The notes: generated from the letters alone by a model not told the origin. DNA of 64,000 bases from Lachnospiraceae bacterium (GCA_910575075.1 CAJTCY010000018.1:49359-113358), one strand, 5' to 3'; shown: positions 46,921-55,991, counted from the first letter of the stretch. Numbers and translations: made by a program.

Positions 46921-47778
46921 ATGAACAAGTTAATAGAAATACGAAATCTGACTAAATATTATGGGAAGCACAGAGGCGTCTTAGATGTGAGCTTTCAGGT
47001 AGAAGAAGGAGATGTCTTTGGATTTCTGGGACCTAATGGGGCAGGAAAATCCACAATTATACGCTCTATGCTGGGATTGATTCAGTTTCAAGAGGGGAGC
47101 ATTAATATTTTGGGCAAAGATATCAGAAAACATAGAGAACAAATCCTAAGTGACATAGGTTATATGCCTTCAGAAACGATGTTCTATTCAAGCATGAAAG
47201 TGAAAGAACTGATAAAAATGGCTGCCGATGTGAGAGAGAGAGACTGCCAAACAGAAGCCAGGAAATTATGTGAACGCCTGCAGGTAGATGTAAATAAGAA
47301 AATTTGTGATTTGTCCCTGGGTAACCGCAAAAAAGTTGGGATTATCTGTGCGATGCAGCACAAGCCAAAGCTGTTTGTGTTTGATGAACCAACCAGCGGA
47401 TTAGATCCCTTGATGCAGACAGAGTTTTTTAAATTGATCCAGGAGTATGTGAATGAAGGCGCTACCTGCCTGTTGTCTACACATGTACTTTCGGAGATAA
47501 AAGGTTATTGTAAAAATGTGGCGATTATGAAAGAGGGCAGGCTGCAGTGCATGGATACAGTGGCAAATCTTACAAGGACAAGTGCGAAACGAGTTCAGTT
47601 TGTGCAGGATGGCAAACAGGAAAGCTATATTTACAGAGGAAATTTGAGAGAGCTGCTGAAAGAATTGTCCGGATATGATATTCAGGATATTTTGATAGAA
47701 GAACCATCTCTGGATGAAATTTTTTTGCATTTTTATCAGGAAAAGCAGAGGGAGGCATCTTATGAAAACAATATATAA
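46921..47778 (+). CDS. ABC transporter ATP-binding protein
   Basis: This 285-residue ATPase has Walker A GPNGAGKST at 37-45, a Q-loop, the signature LSLGNRKKVG (instead of LSGGQ) near 136-145 and Walker B LFVFDEPTSGLDP. The type belongs to the ABC-2 exporters for drugs, peptides or lantibiotics. The C-terminal extension is typical. GGAGGAAAG precedes the ATG, and the permease gene overlaps its end by 17 nt. Confidence 0.93.
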   Translation: MNKLIEIRNLTKYYGKHRGVLDVSFQVEEGDVFGFLGPNGAGKSTIIRSMLGLIQFQEGSINILGKDIRKHREQILSDIGYMPSETMFYSSMKVKELIKMAADVRERDCQTEARKLCERLQVDVNKKICDLSLGNRKKVGIICAMQHKPKLFVFDEPTSGLDPLMQTEFFKLIQEYVNEGATCLLSTHVLSEIKGYCKNVAIMKEGRLQCMDTVANLTRTSAKRVQFVQDGKQESYIYRGNLRELLKELSGYDIQDILIEEPSLDEIFLHFYQEKQREASYENNI

Positions 47779-48553
47779 ACATGAAATGAAGACATATATG
47801 AGAACACTGTTGATATGGTCTGCCTGTGTTGGAGGTATGGGAATGGCCTGCATTCTGCTTTTTTCCAGTATGCAGGACAGCATGGAAAATATGGCAGAGA
47901 ATTTTGCCTCTATGGGGGCCTTTTCAGATGCGTTTGGTATGAGTCAGCTGAGTATAGGAACACTGCCAGGATTTTATGCGGCGGAAGTAGGAACAATCCA
48001 TGCTTTGGGAGGAGCTATGTTTGCGGCCATTGTCAGTACCAATATGCTCTCAAAAGAGGAAGATGGACATACCAGCGAATTTTTGTTTACGTTGTCTCTG
48101 AAAAGAGGAAAAGTGGTGCTGGCAAAAGGCGGAGCAGTTATTTCAAATATTTTTCTATTGAATTTAAATTGCATTGGGCTCTATCTTCTGGGAATTGGCA
48201 TTTTAGGAGAAGAAATGCGGTTACAGGAGTTTTTTCTGTATCATGAAATGCAGCTTTTGATGCAGATAGAGATTGCGGGTATCTGCTTTGCCGTATCTGC
48301 GTTTCAAAGAAAAAATAAACTGGGAATAGGTTTGGGTATCGTTATGCTTTTGTATGCCTACGATCTCATCGCAAGGGTAATTCCGGATTTGTCAGATTAT
48401 AAGCTGTTTAGCCCCTTTTCTTATGCAAATGCTTCGGATTTGTTCAGTACAGGAAAAATTTTTGCGGGGGCAGCAGTTCTGGGGACGGGTGTTTTAATAG
48501 CTGGTTTTTGTACTGCGTATACTGTATATACAAGGAAGGATCTGGCTGCATAG
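47762..48553 (+). CDS. ABC-2 type permease
   Basis: This 263-residue membrane protein has about six hydrophobic helices. ATG 47762 is chosen because of GGGAGG at 47750-47755 and overlaps the ATPase gene by 17 nt; the open frame begins earlier at 47714. With the preceding ATPase it forms an exporter of unknown substrate. An SdpI-like gene nearby makes a role in peptide or antibiotic resistance possible, but there is no direct evidence. Confidence 0.88.
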   Translation: MKTIYKHEMKTYMRTLLIWSACVGGMGMACILLFSSMQDSMENMAENFASMGAFSDAFGMSQLSIGTLPGFYAAEVGTIHALGGAMFAAIVSTNMLSKEEDGHTSEFLFTLSLKRGKVVLAKGGAVISNIFLLNLNCIGLYLLGIGILGEEMRLQEFFLYHEMQLLMQIEIAGICFAVSAFQRKNKLGIGLGIVMLLYAYDLIARVIPDLSDYKLFSPFSYANASDLFSTGKIFAGAAVLGTGVLIAGFCTAYTVYTRKDLAA

Positions 48554-48604
48554 AATCAGTATGGAAAGCTTGTTCTTCAAAGACTTCTTGGAAAGAGTCA
48601 AAGA

Positions 48605-48633
48605 TTGACATATATGTGCACATATGATAGACT
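48605..48633 (+). promoter_or_regulatory. Promoter before the SdpI-like gene
   Basis: TTGACA (48605-48610) and TAGACT (48628-48633) are spaced by 17 nt. A GTGCACATATG inverted-like stretch lies between them. Confidence 0.5.
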
Positions 48634-48713
48634 TTTATTTAGTAATACTAAATATCTGGAGATACAAGCTGAAAGCCCCTTTGAAGGCGAATTGTCAATT
48701 ATAGGAGGAATCA

Positions 48714-48838
48714 ATGAAGCAAAAACATGAGCGCCAAATGAAAAAGGGAGTGCTGTAATTTTTTTGATAAGACAGGAAGCAGACGGATCTGTATTTAAAA
48801 TAGCATTAATAGCGGTGTGGCAGACGGGAGGAATAGTT
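48714..48838 (+). pseudogene. Possible remnant of a PadR-type regulator gene
   Basis: After the strong site AGGAGG (48703-48708) an ATG opens only 14 codons, MKQKHERQMKKGVL, then stop. KKGVL followed by a hydrophobic residue run is how many PadR family repressors begin, and the sequence after the stop (FLIRQEADGSVFKIALIAV in another frame) still looks coding. A deleted or frame-shifted PadR gene in front of its target is plausible. A genuine leader peptide is the alternative. Confidence 0.35.
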
Positions 48839-49198
48839 ATGTATTTTTGGCTTTTTATGCTGGTGATGAATCTTTTGATTCCAGTGACAATGATTGTGGC
48901 AGGCAGTCTGTTTATGCATAAGCCGCCTAAAAATATTAATAATGTCTATGGATATCGGACTTCACGGTCTACGAGAAGTATAGAAGCGTGGCGGTTTGCG
49001 CATCTGTATTTTGGCAGGATCTGGTATCGCTGGGGGCTGGTTCTTCTTCTGGTATCGGTACTTGTTATGCTTATTATTGTGGGCAGGGACATAGAAACAG
49101 TGGGAGCTGCAGGAGGTATTCTGTGTATGTTACAGTGTCTGGTGATGATTCTTCCGATTATTCCCACAGAACGGGCGTTAAAGCGGAAGTTTGGATAA
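48839..49198 (+). CDS. SdpI family membrane protein
   Basis: This 119-residue protein has three to four hydrophobic helices and the SdpI signature region NNVYGYRTSRSTRSIEAWRF around 34-53. SdpI proteins give immunity to toxic peptides such as SdpC in Bacillus. ATG 48839 lies behind GGGAGG; an open frame extends upstream to 48764 without a better start. No toxin gene is seen nearby. The tandem arrangement with an ABC exporter suggests a peptide-resistance neighbourhood. Confidence 0.82.
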   Translation: MYFWLFMLVMNLLIPVTMIVAGSLFMHKPPKNINNVYGYRTSRSTRSIEAWRFAHLYFGRIWYRWGLVLLLVSVLVMLIIVGRDIETVGAAGGILCMLQCLVMILPIIPTERALKRKFG

Positions 49199-49343
49199 TC
49201 GGTAACAGAAAAACCAGGTACTTTTTGAAAAAAGATACAAAATGGATATATTAGCAACAGCTGTTAAATTAGCACAGGCAGTTAATGCAGTAGTTTGTCG
49301 TGGATAAAGTTATTTTTACAGTGAAAAGAAAAGAGAAGAGATT

Positions 49344-50192
49344 ATGGTAAAAATTTTGTCAGACAGTACCTGTGATTTGTCACAGGAATTGTTAGAAAAA
49401 TACAGTATCAATATTCTTCCATTGCATGTACTGCTGGGAGAGAAAGACTACAAAGATGGCGTGGATATCACACCAGAAAAGATTTTTTCATGGTCCGATA
49501 AAAATAAAACCACGCCAAAAACAGCGGCACCTACCATTGAGGATGCAGTGGAATGTATGAGACCGCTGTTGGAACAGGAAAACGAACTTTTATGTTTTGC
49601 AATTTCTGAAAGTATGTCTGCCTCTTTGAATGTCATGCGTCTTGCAGGGGAAGAGCTGGAAGCTTCTGACCGTGTATTTACGATTGATTCTCAGAATTTG
49701 TCTACAGGAATTGGACTTTTGATTATTGAAGCTGCCTGTATGGCGGAAGCTGGTATGGAAGCAGCAGAGATTGCAGAGAAGCTGCAAGAATTGAAGCCAC
49801 GGGTGCGCAGCAGTTTTGTGATTGATACACTGACTTATCTGCACCGGGGAGGCAGATGCAGCAGTATGGCTGCGCTTGCCGGAGGAATGTTAAAACTTCA
49901 TCCTAAAATTGTAGTACAGAATGGGAAAATGGAAGTCAGCAAAAAATACCGGGGAAGTTTGCCGAAAGTAGTAAAATCATATGTGCAGGATCTGGAACCA
50001 GAACTGAGGAATGCAAGGCCGACGCGTGTATTTATCACACATTCCGGCTGTGCGCCTGAACTTGTAAAAGAAGTGCTTGATGATCTTGAGCAGTTATCTG
50101 TGTTTCAGGAAATTATTGAAACACGTGCCGGAAGTGTAATTTCCAGTCATTGCGGTCCTGGAACCTTAGGGGTGCTGTTTATCGCTCGCTGA
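49344..50192 (+). CDS. DegV family fatty-acid-binding protein
   Basis: This 282-residue protein has the DegV opening VKILSDSTCDLSQELLEKY, the mid-section DSQNLSTGIGLL and the TLTYLHRGGRCSSMAAL segment. DegV proteins bind fatty acids and, as FakB, present them to the kinase FakA for phospholipid synthesis. AAGAGAAGAG precedes the ATG. It appears monocistronic. Confidence 0.93.
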   Translation: MVKILSDSTCDLSQELLEKYSINILPLHVLLGEKDYKDGVDITPEKIFSWSDKNKTTPKTAAPTIEDAVECMRPLLEQENELLCFAISESMSASLNVMRLAGEELEASDRVFTIDSQNLSTGIGLLIIEAACMAEAGMEAAEIAEKLQELKPRVRSSFVIDTLTYLHRGGRCSSMAALAGGMLKLHPKIVVQNGKMEVSKKYRGSLPKVVKSYVQDLEPELRNARPTRVFITHSGCAPELVKEVLDDLEQLSVFQEIIETRAGSVISSHCGPGTLGVLFIAR

Positions 50193-50344
50193 TGATTTCC
50201 GGCAAGAGGAAATATTTTTATCTCAAAGCCATTTAAAAATCTGTCTGGATGGAGTAGTAATCTTTTATAAAAAATGCACAGTATCTTAAAAAAGCAATAT
50301 ATTATCATAGAAACATTTAGAAGGTGATAGAGGAGATGCTGTCT

Positions 50345-50887
50345 ATGGAAGGAAAAGAGAATGTTCTGCTCAATGATTGTAACTTTATGGGCATAGGGCC
50401 TATTATGATGGATTTGCCATATCCGCCGACACAGGTGAGGGAGAAAAATCTTGCGTACGCAAACATGCTTAGTATTGACTACTGTGGCGCCGTGTCGGAA
50501 TTATCTGCGATAACTCAATATATCAATAATGAAAACCGTATTTCTTGCGGAAATTGTTCTCTGGCAAAAACCCTTCTTGGGATTGCTATGGCAGAAATGA
50601 TGCATTTGCAGAAATTGGGAGAACTAATCGTCTTATTGGGAGGAAATATTGATTTTACAGCAAAATTCCGTGATGGAAGACGGAAAATGTGGACACCAGA
50701 GTATTTGAAGATTCCAGAACAGGTAAAAAGCATGCTGCTGGCAGATATAGAAGCAGAAAAAGCAGCAATAAACCAGTACCAAGCACATATAAAAATGATA
50801 AAAGATGATTGCGTTAATGCCGTATTGGCAAGAATTATTAAAGATGAAGAGTATCATATCATGCTGCTTCGGGCATTGATGAAATAA
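50345..50887 (+). CDS. Ferritin-like di-iron protein
   Basis: This 180-residue helical protein carries the ferritin-like pattern: ELSAITQY, EMMHLQKLGELI (E..H), EAEKAAINQYQ and DEEYH. The N-terminal ~25 residues contain an unusual Pro/Met-rich stretch. The start ATG 50345 lies 9 nt after AGGAG; GTG 50324 and ATG 50336 are in frame but have poor sites. Nearby rubrerythrin and PerR genes suggest a role in oxidative stress or iron handling, though it is transcribed separately from them. It could also belong to the bacterial spore-coat-like (CotJC-type) ferritin relatives. Confidence 0.75.
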   Translation: MEGKENVLLNDCNFMGIGPIMMDLPYPPTQVREKNLAYANMLSIDYCGAVSELSAITQYINNENRISCGNCSLAKTLLGIAMAEMMHLQKLGELIVLLGGNIDFTAKFRDGRRKMWTPEYLKIPEQVKSMLLADIEAEKAAINQYQAHIKMIKDDCVNAVLARIIKDEEYHIMLLRALMK

Positions 50888-50922
50888 TATTCTTATGTTC
50901 TGTCACGGGCAGCTGAAGCATG

Positions 50923-50985
50923 GCGTCAGATATATTTTATCGTGTTTCGCCAATAGAATGGAACACGATAAGGTATATCTGACGC
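50923..50985. terminator. Bidirectional terminator
   Basis: A long stem of about 25 bp, starting GCGTCAGATATA at 50923 and ending TATATCTGACGC at 50985, with one or two mismatches, separates the plus-strand ferritin-like gene from the minus-strand 79-residue gene. Confidence 0.8.
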
Positions 50986-51018
50986 TGTTTCTGTAACAGC
51001 CTCTGCTGTGCAAAAAGG

Positions 51019-51258
51019 TTAAAAACCTGCCATCATTAATGTCATGAGCTGGTCTCGGCGCACAGCGTCCTGAGCTCCCTTAACGCCGGACACTTTACCT
51101 TCAAGCTCCATTTTACTGGTATAGGCTCGGGTCAGTTTTTCTTTAAATTCCTTTTCCTCCTGTTCAGCTTTTGCAGAGCGCCTTTCGGCATTTGCCTGAA
51201 TCTGCAGTCTTAAAGCATTTTCCATGGAGTCTAATACATTATTTATATCTGCTGACAT
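51019..51258 (-). CDS. Unknown 79-residue coiled-coil-like protein
   Basis: I do not recognise this family. The product is a highly charged helix (QANAERRSAKAEQEEKEFKE, positions 21-40) with a short hydrophobic C-terminal end (LMTLMMAGF) and no cysteine. GGAGGG lies 7 nt before the ATG, which supports a real gene. It lies downstream of the rubrerythrin terminator and upstream of the bidirectional terminator, so it is probably its own short transcript. Confidence 0.7.
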   Translation of the reverse strand: MSADINNVLDSMENALRLQIQANAERRSAKAEQEEKEFKEKLTRAYTSKMELEGKVSGVKGAQDAVRRDQLMTLMMAGF

Positions 51259-51359
51259 TTTTTCCCTCCGTTTCCATTGTAACTATGCCAATGCTTTTGT
51301 AGTTTTAATTATAACGCCAGATTAAATTTTTTCAACTGTTTTTTAAAATTATATATGTA

Positions 51360-51389
51360 AAAAGGGTGCGTGGAATTTCCCACACACCC
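51360..51389 (-). terminator. Terminator of the rubrerythrin gene
   Basis: On the minus strand, arms GGGTGTGTGG and CCACGCACCC (51364-51373 with 51380-51389) pair and are followed by TTTTT. Confidence 0.85.
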
Positions 51390-51427
51390 AAAAGCGCTAT
51401 AAATGCTGATTTTATGCTGTTTTTGGC

Positions 51428-51970
51428 CTATCCAAAGTATCTCTTAAGAAGTCCTTCGAAAGCCTTACCGTGTCTTGCCTCGTCACGAGCCATCTCGTGA
51501 ACGGTATCATGGATTGCGTCAAGATTTGCAGCTTTTGCGCGTTTTGCCAGATCAAATTTACCAGCAGTTGCGCCGTTTTCAGCTTCCACACGCATTTCCA
51601 GATTCTTCTTGGTGCTGTCAGTAACAACTTCACCCAATAACTCAGCAAATTTTGCAGCATGCTCTGCTTCTTCGTAGGCAGCCTTTTCCCAGTATAAACC
51701 AATTTCAGGATATCCTTCTCTATGAGCAACTCTTGCCATTGCAAGATACATGCCGACTTCTGTACATTCTCCGTTGAAGTTTGCTCTTAAATCTTCCATA
51801 ATATCATCAGAAGATCCCTGTGCAACGCCTACTACATGCTCAGCAGCCCAGCTTCTGTCTCCAGTCTGCTCTGTAAATTTGGAAGCTGGTGCATTACACT
51901 GTGGGCATTTCTCTGGTGCTGCATCTCCTTCATAAACATAACCGCATACATTACATACAAATTTTTTCAT
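51428..51970 (-). CDS. Reverse rubrerythrin (NADH peroxidase type)
   Basis: This 180-residue protein has the rubredoxin domain first (C6-C9 and C22-C25 in [11 protein letters not shown] and KCPQCNA) and a ferritin-like di-iron domain second ([46 protein letters not shown]). This order is that of the reverse rubrerythrins, which reduce hydrogen peroxide in anaerobic clostridia and are repressed by PerR. AAAGGAAG precedes the ATG. A 27-bp palindromic PerR-like site lies 47 nt upstream and perR follows next in the same orientation. Confidence 0.93.
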   Translation of the reverse strand: MKKFVCNVCGYVYEGDAAPEKCPQCNAPASKFTEQTGDRSWAAEHVVGVAQGSSDDIMEDLRANFNGECTEVGMYLAMARVAHREGYPEIGLYWEKAAYEEAEHAAKFAELLGEVVTDSTKKNLEMRVEAENGATAGKFDLAKRAKAANLDAIHDTVHEMARDEARHGKAFEGLLKRYFG

Positions 51971-52016
51971 TCTTTTGTCTTCCTTTCTTTTATATGAATT
52001 TAATTTTATTTCTCGG

Positions 52017-52043
52017 TAATAACAGTAATTATTACTGTTATTA
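52017..52043 (-). promoter_or_regulatory. PerR-type operator upstream of rubrerythrin
   Basis: Perfect 13-bp arms TAATAACAGTAAT and ATTACTGTTATTA surround a single central T. The core GTAATTATTAC matches the centre of the Per box. A related half-degenerate site lies before perR itself (52486-52507). Confidence 0.75.
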
Positions 52044-52073
52044 AGATAACATACCTGTCTGTGTATGTCAACA

Positions 52074-52466
52074 TTATTTTTGATTTTCTTTTTTCAGACA
52101 TTCAGGACACTTTCCAATAAAATAAGTAACATGCCCTGAGATCTCACCTTCGAACTGTGTTCCAGCAAGGGTATTGATGTGGTCAATATTTTCCATATTA
52201 AGATCCAGAACACTGCCGCATTGCGTGCAAAGTACATGATAATGAGGATTCGTATTTCCATCAAAGCGGTCTGGTCCTATTCCCGTGGAGAGTTTTCGAA
52301 TCTCTCCGTGGTCAGTCAGCAGGGACAAGTTCCGGTATACAGTCCCCAGACTGATATTTGGAAATTGTTTTTTTACATTCAAATATACAGTTTCGGCGGT
52401 GGGATGGTCAAAGCGGTTTGTCAGAAATTCTTTGATACATTCTCTCTGACGGCTGTGCTTGGTCAA
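52074..52466 (-). CDS. perR: PerR (Fur family peroxide regulator)
   Basis: This 130-residue Fur-family regulator has a winged helix ([32 protein letters not shown]) and a structural zinc site made of CTQC and CPEC. The histidine-rich NPHYHVLC stretch belongs to the regulatory metal site. PerR is preferred over Fur because of the operator sites and the adjacent rubrerythrin. The start is TTG 52466, 8 nt after GGAGGG; the upstream ATG 52481 lacks a ribosome site. An auto-regulatory loop is likely. Confidence 0.88.
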   Translation of the reverse strand: MTKHSRQRECIKEFLTNRFDHPTAETVYLNVKKQFPNISLGTVYRNLSLLTDHGEIRKLSTGIGPDRFDGNTNPHYHVLCTQCGSVLDLNMENIDHINTLAGTQFEGEISGHVTYFIGKCPECLKKENQK

Positions 52467-52485
52467 TGATATTCCCTCCATAAAG

Positions 52486-52507
52486 ATAATAGTAATTATT
52501 ATTGCTT
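52486..52507 (-). promoter_or_regulatory. Probable PerR operator before perR
   Basis: The sequence AATAGTAATTATTATTG resembles the 27-bp operator at 52017-52043 in its centre, but the arms match imperfectly. Confidence 0.5.
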
Positions 52508-52599
52508 ACAAAATAAATATAATCCCTTTGTACGTATCTGTCAAGTACAAAAGGATTTGAAAATTCTTCCAAATATAGTTTATGTTTAAAATTTTAAAT

Positions 52600-52862
52600 C
52601 CGAGCGCTCTGCTTTGAATTCTGACCATGGACGTTACTTCTACAGTTAGCTCGGTTCAGGCAACCTCACGGCACATGAAAGGTTCTGCTTAGTGCTGCTT
52701 TGTTCCCAACCTGACACGGTTCACAGATTTCCATTGCGTAAGACCCAAACGTCATCACCACTTATAAAAGGCAGCCCCACAGTCACAAACCCGGGGCAGA
52801 GCATCACCCCAACTATAGCGGATTGTTGGTACAGGGCACCGCTGCCGCCCCGGCTGCTCGGA
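52600..52862 (-). ncRNA. ffs: Signal recognition particle RNA (large Gram-positive type)
   Basis: On the minus strand the 5' CCGAGC (52861-52856) pairs with the 3' GCTCGG (52605-52600). The conserved SRP apical loop GTGTCAGG...GGGAACAAAGCAGC followed by GTGCCGTGAGGTTGCCTG occupies 52655-52720. The ~263-nt length and the Alu-domain-like 5' part match the Bacillus/Clostridium form that binds Ffh. ORFs across this stretch are not genes. Confidence 0.9.
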
Positions 52863-52913
52863 GATTTAAGTATAGCGTGTTTCAGGAAAAAAGTCAACAG
52901 CCCGAAGGGGCAT

Positions 52914-53402
52914 TTATATTATTTTCTTTTCCCGTCGTTTTTTTTCCCGCAGATTTTTGAAAAAATCACTGAGCAGGCGAGAACATTCTTCTTCCAGCAT
53001 GCCTCTTTCTAATTCTGTCTGATGGTTGAAAGCAGACATTTGCAGCAGATTCAGCACAGAACCGGCACATCCGGCTTTGGGATTCATGCTGCCGATGACA
53101 ACTTTGTCGATCCGTGCCTGAACAATCGCTCCGGCACACATCTGGCATGGTTCAAGGGTAACGTATATGGTACATCCCTCCAGTCTCCAGTCACCGAGTT
53201 TTTTGCTGGCTTTTCTGATAGCGGAGAGTTCTGCATGAGCAAGCGTATTTTTATCTGTATTTCTCCGGTTATACCCTCTGGCGATGATTTTATCTTCATA
53301 CACAATAACACAGCCGATAGGGACTTCATCAATTTTTGCGGCTTTTCGTGCCTGGCGAATAGCCTCTTTCATAAATTTTTCTTTCTGTTCCATATGCTCC
53401 AT
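52914..53402 (-). CDS. tadA: tRNA adenosine(34) deaminase
   Basis: This 162-residue zinc deaminase has HAE at 56-58 and PCQMC at 85-89, which supply the zinc ligands and the catalytic Glu. It converts A34 to inosine in tRNA-Arg(ACG). ATG 53402 is chosen 5 nt after AGGAG; a GTG at 53408 and an ATG at 53393 are in frame. It precedes the SRP RNA gene, an arrangement often seen in Firmicutes. Confidence 0.95.
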   Translation of the reverse strand: MEHMEQKEKFMKEAIRQARKAAKIDEVPIGCVIVYEDKIIARGYNRRNTDKNTLAHAELSAIRKASKKLGDWRLEGCTIYVTLEPCQMCAGAIVQARIDKVVIGSMNPKAGCAGSVLNLLQMSAFNHQTELERGMLEEECSRLLSDFFKNLREKKRREKKII

Positions 53403-53473
53403 ATGCACTCCTGTTAATTTGTGATAAAATTAGATTTAAATATTAGTTTAAAATAAATCAGGGGAATATGCAA

Positions 53474-54034
53474 ATGAAAATGAATTATGAAACCAGCCGG
53501 CTCGTATTGAAAATTCTGCCCAGCACAGCGGCAAGTCAGGTGCTGCAGTTTTATTTGGATAATCGAAGTATTTTTGAGCAGTATGAGATAGACCGTCCGG
53601 AGAACTTTTATACAGAAGAATATCAGAAAACGTTGCTGCACTGCGAGTACAATTTGGCTGTCAAACAGTCGGCCGTTCGCTTTTGGGTATATGAGAAAGG
53701 CAGGAAGGAGCAGATTATCGGCACGGTATCATTTCAGCATATTTGCTGGGGTCCCTATCTGTCATGTGAATTAGGATATAAATTTGACCAGAGATTCTGG
53801 AAGAGGGGTTATGCAAAAGAAAGCATTATACAATGTATACGTATTGCTTTTGAGGAAATGAAACTTCACCGGATGGAGGCGCAGGTGCAGCCAGAGAATA
53901 CGGCTTCCAGGAAATTGTTAGAGGGATTGGGATTTGTGCGTGAGGGAACCAAAAGGCAGAGCGTAAAACTTCATGGTGCATGGAAAGACCATGAAGTATA
54001 CGCTCTGCTGGCCGAAGAAAAATCTGAATCTTAG
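53474..54034 (+). CDS. GNAT family N-acetyltransferase (RimJ/RimL-like)
   Basis: This 186-residue acetyltransferase begins NYETSRLVLKIL and has the acetyl-CoA-binding region (SCELGYKFDQRFWKRGYAKESI) and the C-terminal RMEAQVQPENTASRKLLEGLGFVREG that is typical for the RimJ/RimL group. AGGGGA lies upstream; ATG 53468 is an alternative start. It ends 4 nt into the convergent minus-strand gene. The acceptor is unknown. Confidence 0.9.
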   Translation: MKMNYETSRLVLKILPSTAASQVLQFYLDNRSIFEQYEIDRPENFYTEEYQKTLLHCEYNLAVKQSAVRFWVYEKGRKEQIIGTVSFQHICWGPYLSCELGYKFDQRFWKRGYAKESIIQCIRIAFEEMKLHRMEAQVQPENTASRKLLEGLGFVREGTKRQSVKLHGAWKDHEVYALLAEEKSES

Positions 54035-55296
54035 GAAGGAGTTTTTTTCGGTGGCTGAGACAGTTCATTGAGATACCGGTACCAGTAACCAAATTGCCCT
54101 GTATTGATTGGCGACGGCTTTTCACTGCGGAATTCTGGAAAACCGAAGAGAGCGGCCATAACCCGTTCGGGATTCTGGAAAACGCCAGGAATACCAATGA
54201 ACCATTTTTTTACCCCGAATTCTTCTGTCATGCCCAGAATGATATAGCGGTAATTGAAAAAACCGTGGAGAAGAAAACTATTGTTTCCAAAGTACCAGTA
54301 TTGTCTGGGAAGCTGGCGTATATCCTTTAGCTCTAATCTTACACAGAGAGTCGTATCATCGCCGGAAAAAGGCGTCATTACCGGAAAGTTTTCCAATATG
54401 AAACGCCAGCGGAGCATCCAGTCTTCAGGAGTGTCAGATTTGGTATGATCAGAATCTGACACAGGCTCTGACTTATGATGCGTCTGAGCTGTGCGGGCCG
54501 TTTTACCCACGCTGTGAAAGCCTCCTGTTCTGCGGTCTTTCAAGGGAAGAGCTTCCACGGCTTTTAGGGCGTCTATTGTTTTTGGAGATGAAGTTTCCAT
54601 TTCCGTCTCTGCAACATGTAAATCTTCTTTTTTATCTTCTGTTAAAGAATCTGAGGGGACAAAATTGTCTGTTATCTCAGAAGAATCCAGCGCTTGTGGA
54701 CTGTCTGTGCCGTCTGCTGCATCGGGAATTTCTGCTTCTGGCATGTTTGTCTCCTTACCTGTCAGGAAGGAAGTTTCCGGAACATTTTTTATATCAGGTT
54801 TTTCCGGCAATCCATCATCTGCTGATACTTGTGAAGATAAATGAGTTTCCGGCATTTCAGAAATATCTGGGGGTGAAATTTCTGCCATATTGTCATCAGA
54901 TAAGTCAGCGAGATCAGTAAAAGCTTCTCTTTGAAATTCATCGTCGTCCCATTGACTAACCAGCATGGAGCGTTCGGTGAGAGGTATGTAAATTCCTTTT
55001 ATATCATCCAGAGGATATCCGCTGTCTTTTATATTTTCTGCATTGAGAACGGTTTTAAATTCTCCGCTGCCACGGTTTAGTACGAAATTCCCCAGAAAAA
55101 TTCCGCCAAACTGCTTGCCTTTTCCTACATAAAAATACACCTGTACAGGAGAGAGGCTGCACCCGGTGTTTTTCATATGTACTTCAAGGGCACATCGCTG
55201 GTCCCTTTTTTCTACTTTTGCAAATCCTATGTTTCGGCTTTTGATTCCTTGTTCATATAGATAGAGGTATGTGATCATTCGATGAAATTCAGACAT
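54031..55296 (-). CDS. Conserved-looking protein with disordered centre, 421 residues
   Basis: I cannot name the family with certainty. The N-terminal ~140 residues (EFHRMITYLYLYEQGIKSR opening) and the C-terminal ~130 residues (WMLRWRFILENFPVM, then a Trp/Tyr-rich segment ending GQFGYWYRYL) look folded. The middle (about 140-290) is acidic, serine/proline rich and probably unstructured. There is no signal peptide or membrane helix. GGGAG lies 9 nt before ATG 55296; the frame is open to 55311. Its 3' end overlaps the GNAT gene by 4 nt. Confidence 0.8.
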   Translation of the reverse strand: MSEFHRMITYLYLYEQGIKSRNIGFAKVEKRDQRCALEVHMKNTGCSLSPVQVYFYVGKGKQFGGIFLGNFVLNRGSGEFKTVLNAENIKDSGYPLDDIKGIYIPLTERSMLVSQWDDDEFQREAFTDLADLSDDNMAEISPPDISEMPETHLSSQVSADDGLPEKPDIKNVPETSFLTGKETNMPEAEIPDAADGTDSPQALDSSEITDNFVPSDSLTEDKKEDLHVAETEMETSSPKTIDALKAVEALPLKDRRTGGFHSVGKTARTAQTHHKSEPVSDSDHTKSDTPEDWMLRWRFILENFPVMTPFSGDDTTLCVRLELKDIRQLPRQYWYFGNNSFLLHGFFNYRYIILGMTEEFGVKKWFIGIPGVFQNPERVMAALFGFPEFRSEKPSPINTGQFGYWYRYLNELSQPPKKTPS

Positions 55297-55352
55297 TTGA
55301 CATACTCCCATAAAGCTTTCTATATCTTATGTCTGAACAGAAAAAAATAGAA

Positions 55353-55991
55353 CTAGTGCTGTCCCGCAATAGCGGAGGCAAGATCGGAGCCAAAAGAAGA
55401 CATATTGGCTGGAACCCAGGTTTTATGCTGGATTACGCATTCTACCGTAATGTCTGTGGTGCTCTCAGAAGGGGTTACATCCTGGTAAGCTTCAATCAGG
55501 TTCTGTGTATAAGCATTCATAAGAAAAACCTGTTGTTCTTCCTGCGTTTCAAAATCTAACTGCTGGGATTCTTCTTTTGCGTCATAAAAAGCGTCAGCAT
55601 CAAGAGAAGCTTCATTAAAATAAGTGGTATGGATCACAACGGTAGCTTTTCCATCAGATTCTTCAATGATTTCCGCAGTGGCGTTCATTTTGGCAAGGGC
55701 GTCTTTTCTGACAGAACAGAGCTTATCTAATGTATTTTCATTGATTTCCTGACCGCTGGCGGCAAAATTGGCGCGAATGGTTTCTCTGAGAGAATCGTCA
55801 TAGTTTTTCTGCGCCGCAGCAATATCTTCATCAGTCATGCCCAGAGAAGAAATTCCGCTGGTGTCTCCCAGAATATATAAATCATAGATCGCTTTGATGG
55901 AATCAGCGGCGTCTGTTCTAGGGGCGCCGCAGCTTGCCAGCATTGACATGCAGGTGCACAGACATAATGAAAGAAGGAAAAAATTTTTCAT
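55353..55991 (-). CDS. Lipoprotein, 212 residues
   Basis: The N-terminus has a short signal sequence and lipobox LASC with C21 as lipidation site. The mature part is helical first (IKAIYDLYILGDTSGI) and beta-rich later (ATVVIHTTYF), similar in outline to small clostridial DUF5105-type lipoproteins. No enzymatic motif is visible. It shares the minus strand with the disordered-centre gene, 57 nt away. AAGGTAT is a weak ribosome site. Confidence 0.8.
   Translation of the reverse strand: MKNFFLLSLCLCTCMSMLASCGAPRTDAADSIKAIYDLYILGDTSGISSLGMTDEDIAAAQKNYDDSLRETIRANFAASGQEINENTLDKLCSVRKDALAKMNATAEIIEESDGKATVVIHTTYFNEASLDADAFYDAKEESQQLDFETQEEQQVFLMNAYTQNLIEAYQDVTPSESTTDITVECVIQHKTWVPANMSSFGSDLASAIAGQH

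Noticed and set aside
52692..53012. 106-residue plus-strand ORF
   Set aside because: It runs antisense through the SRP RNA and the end of tadA; the RNA structure and tadA motifs explain the sequence.
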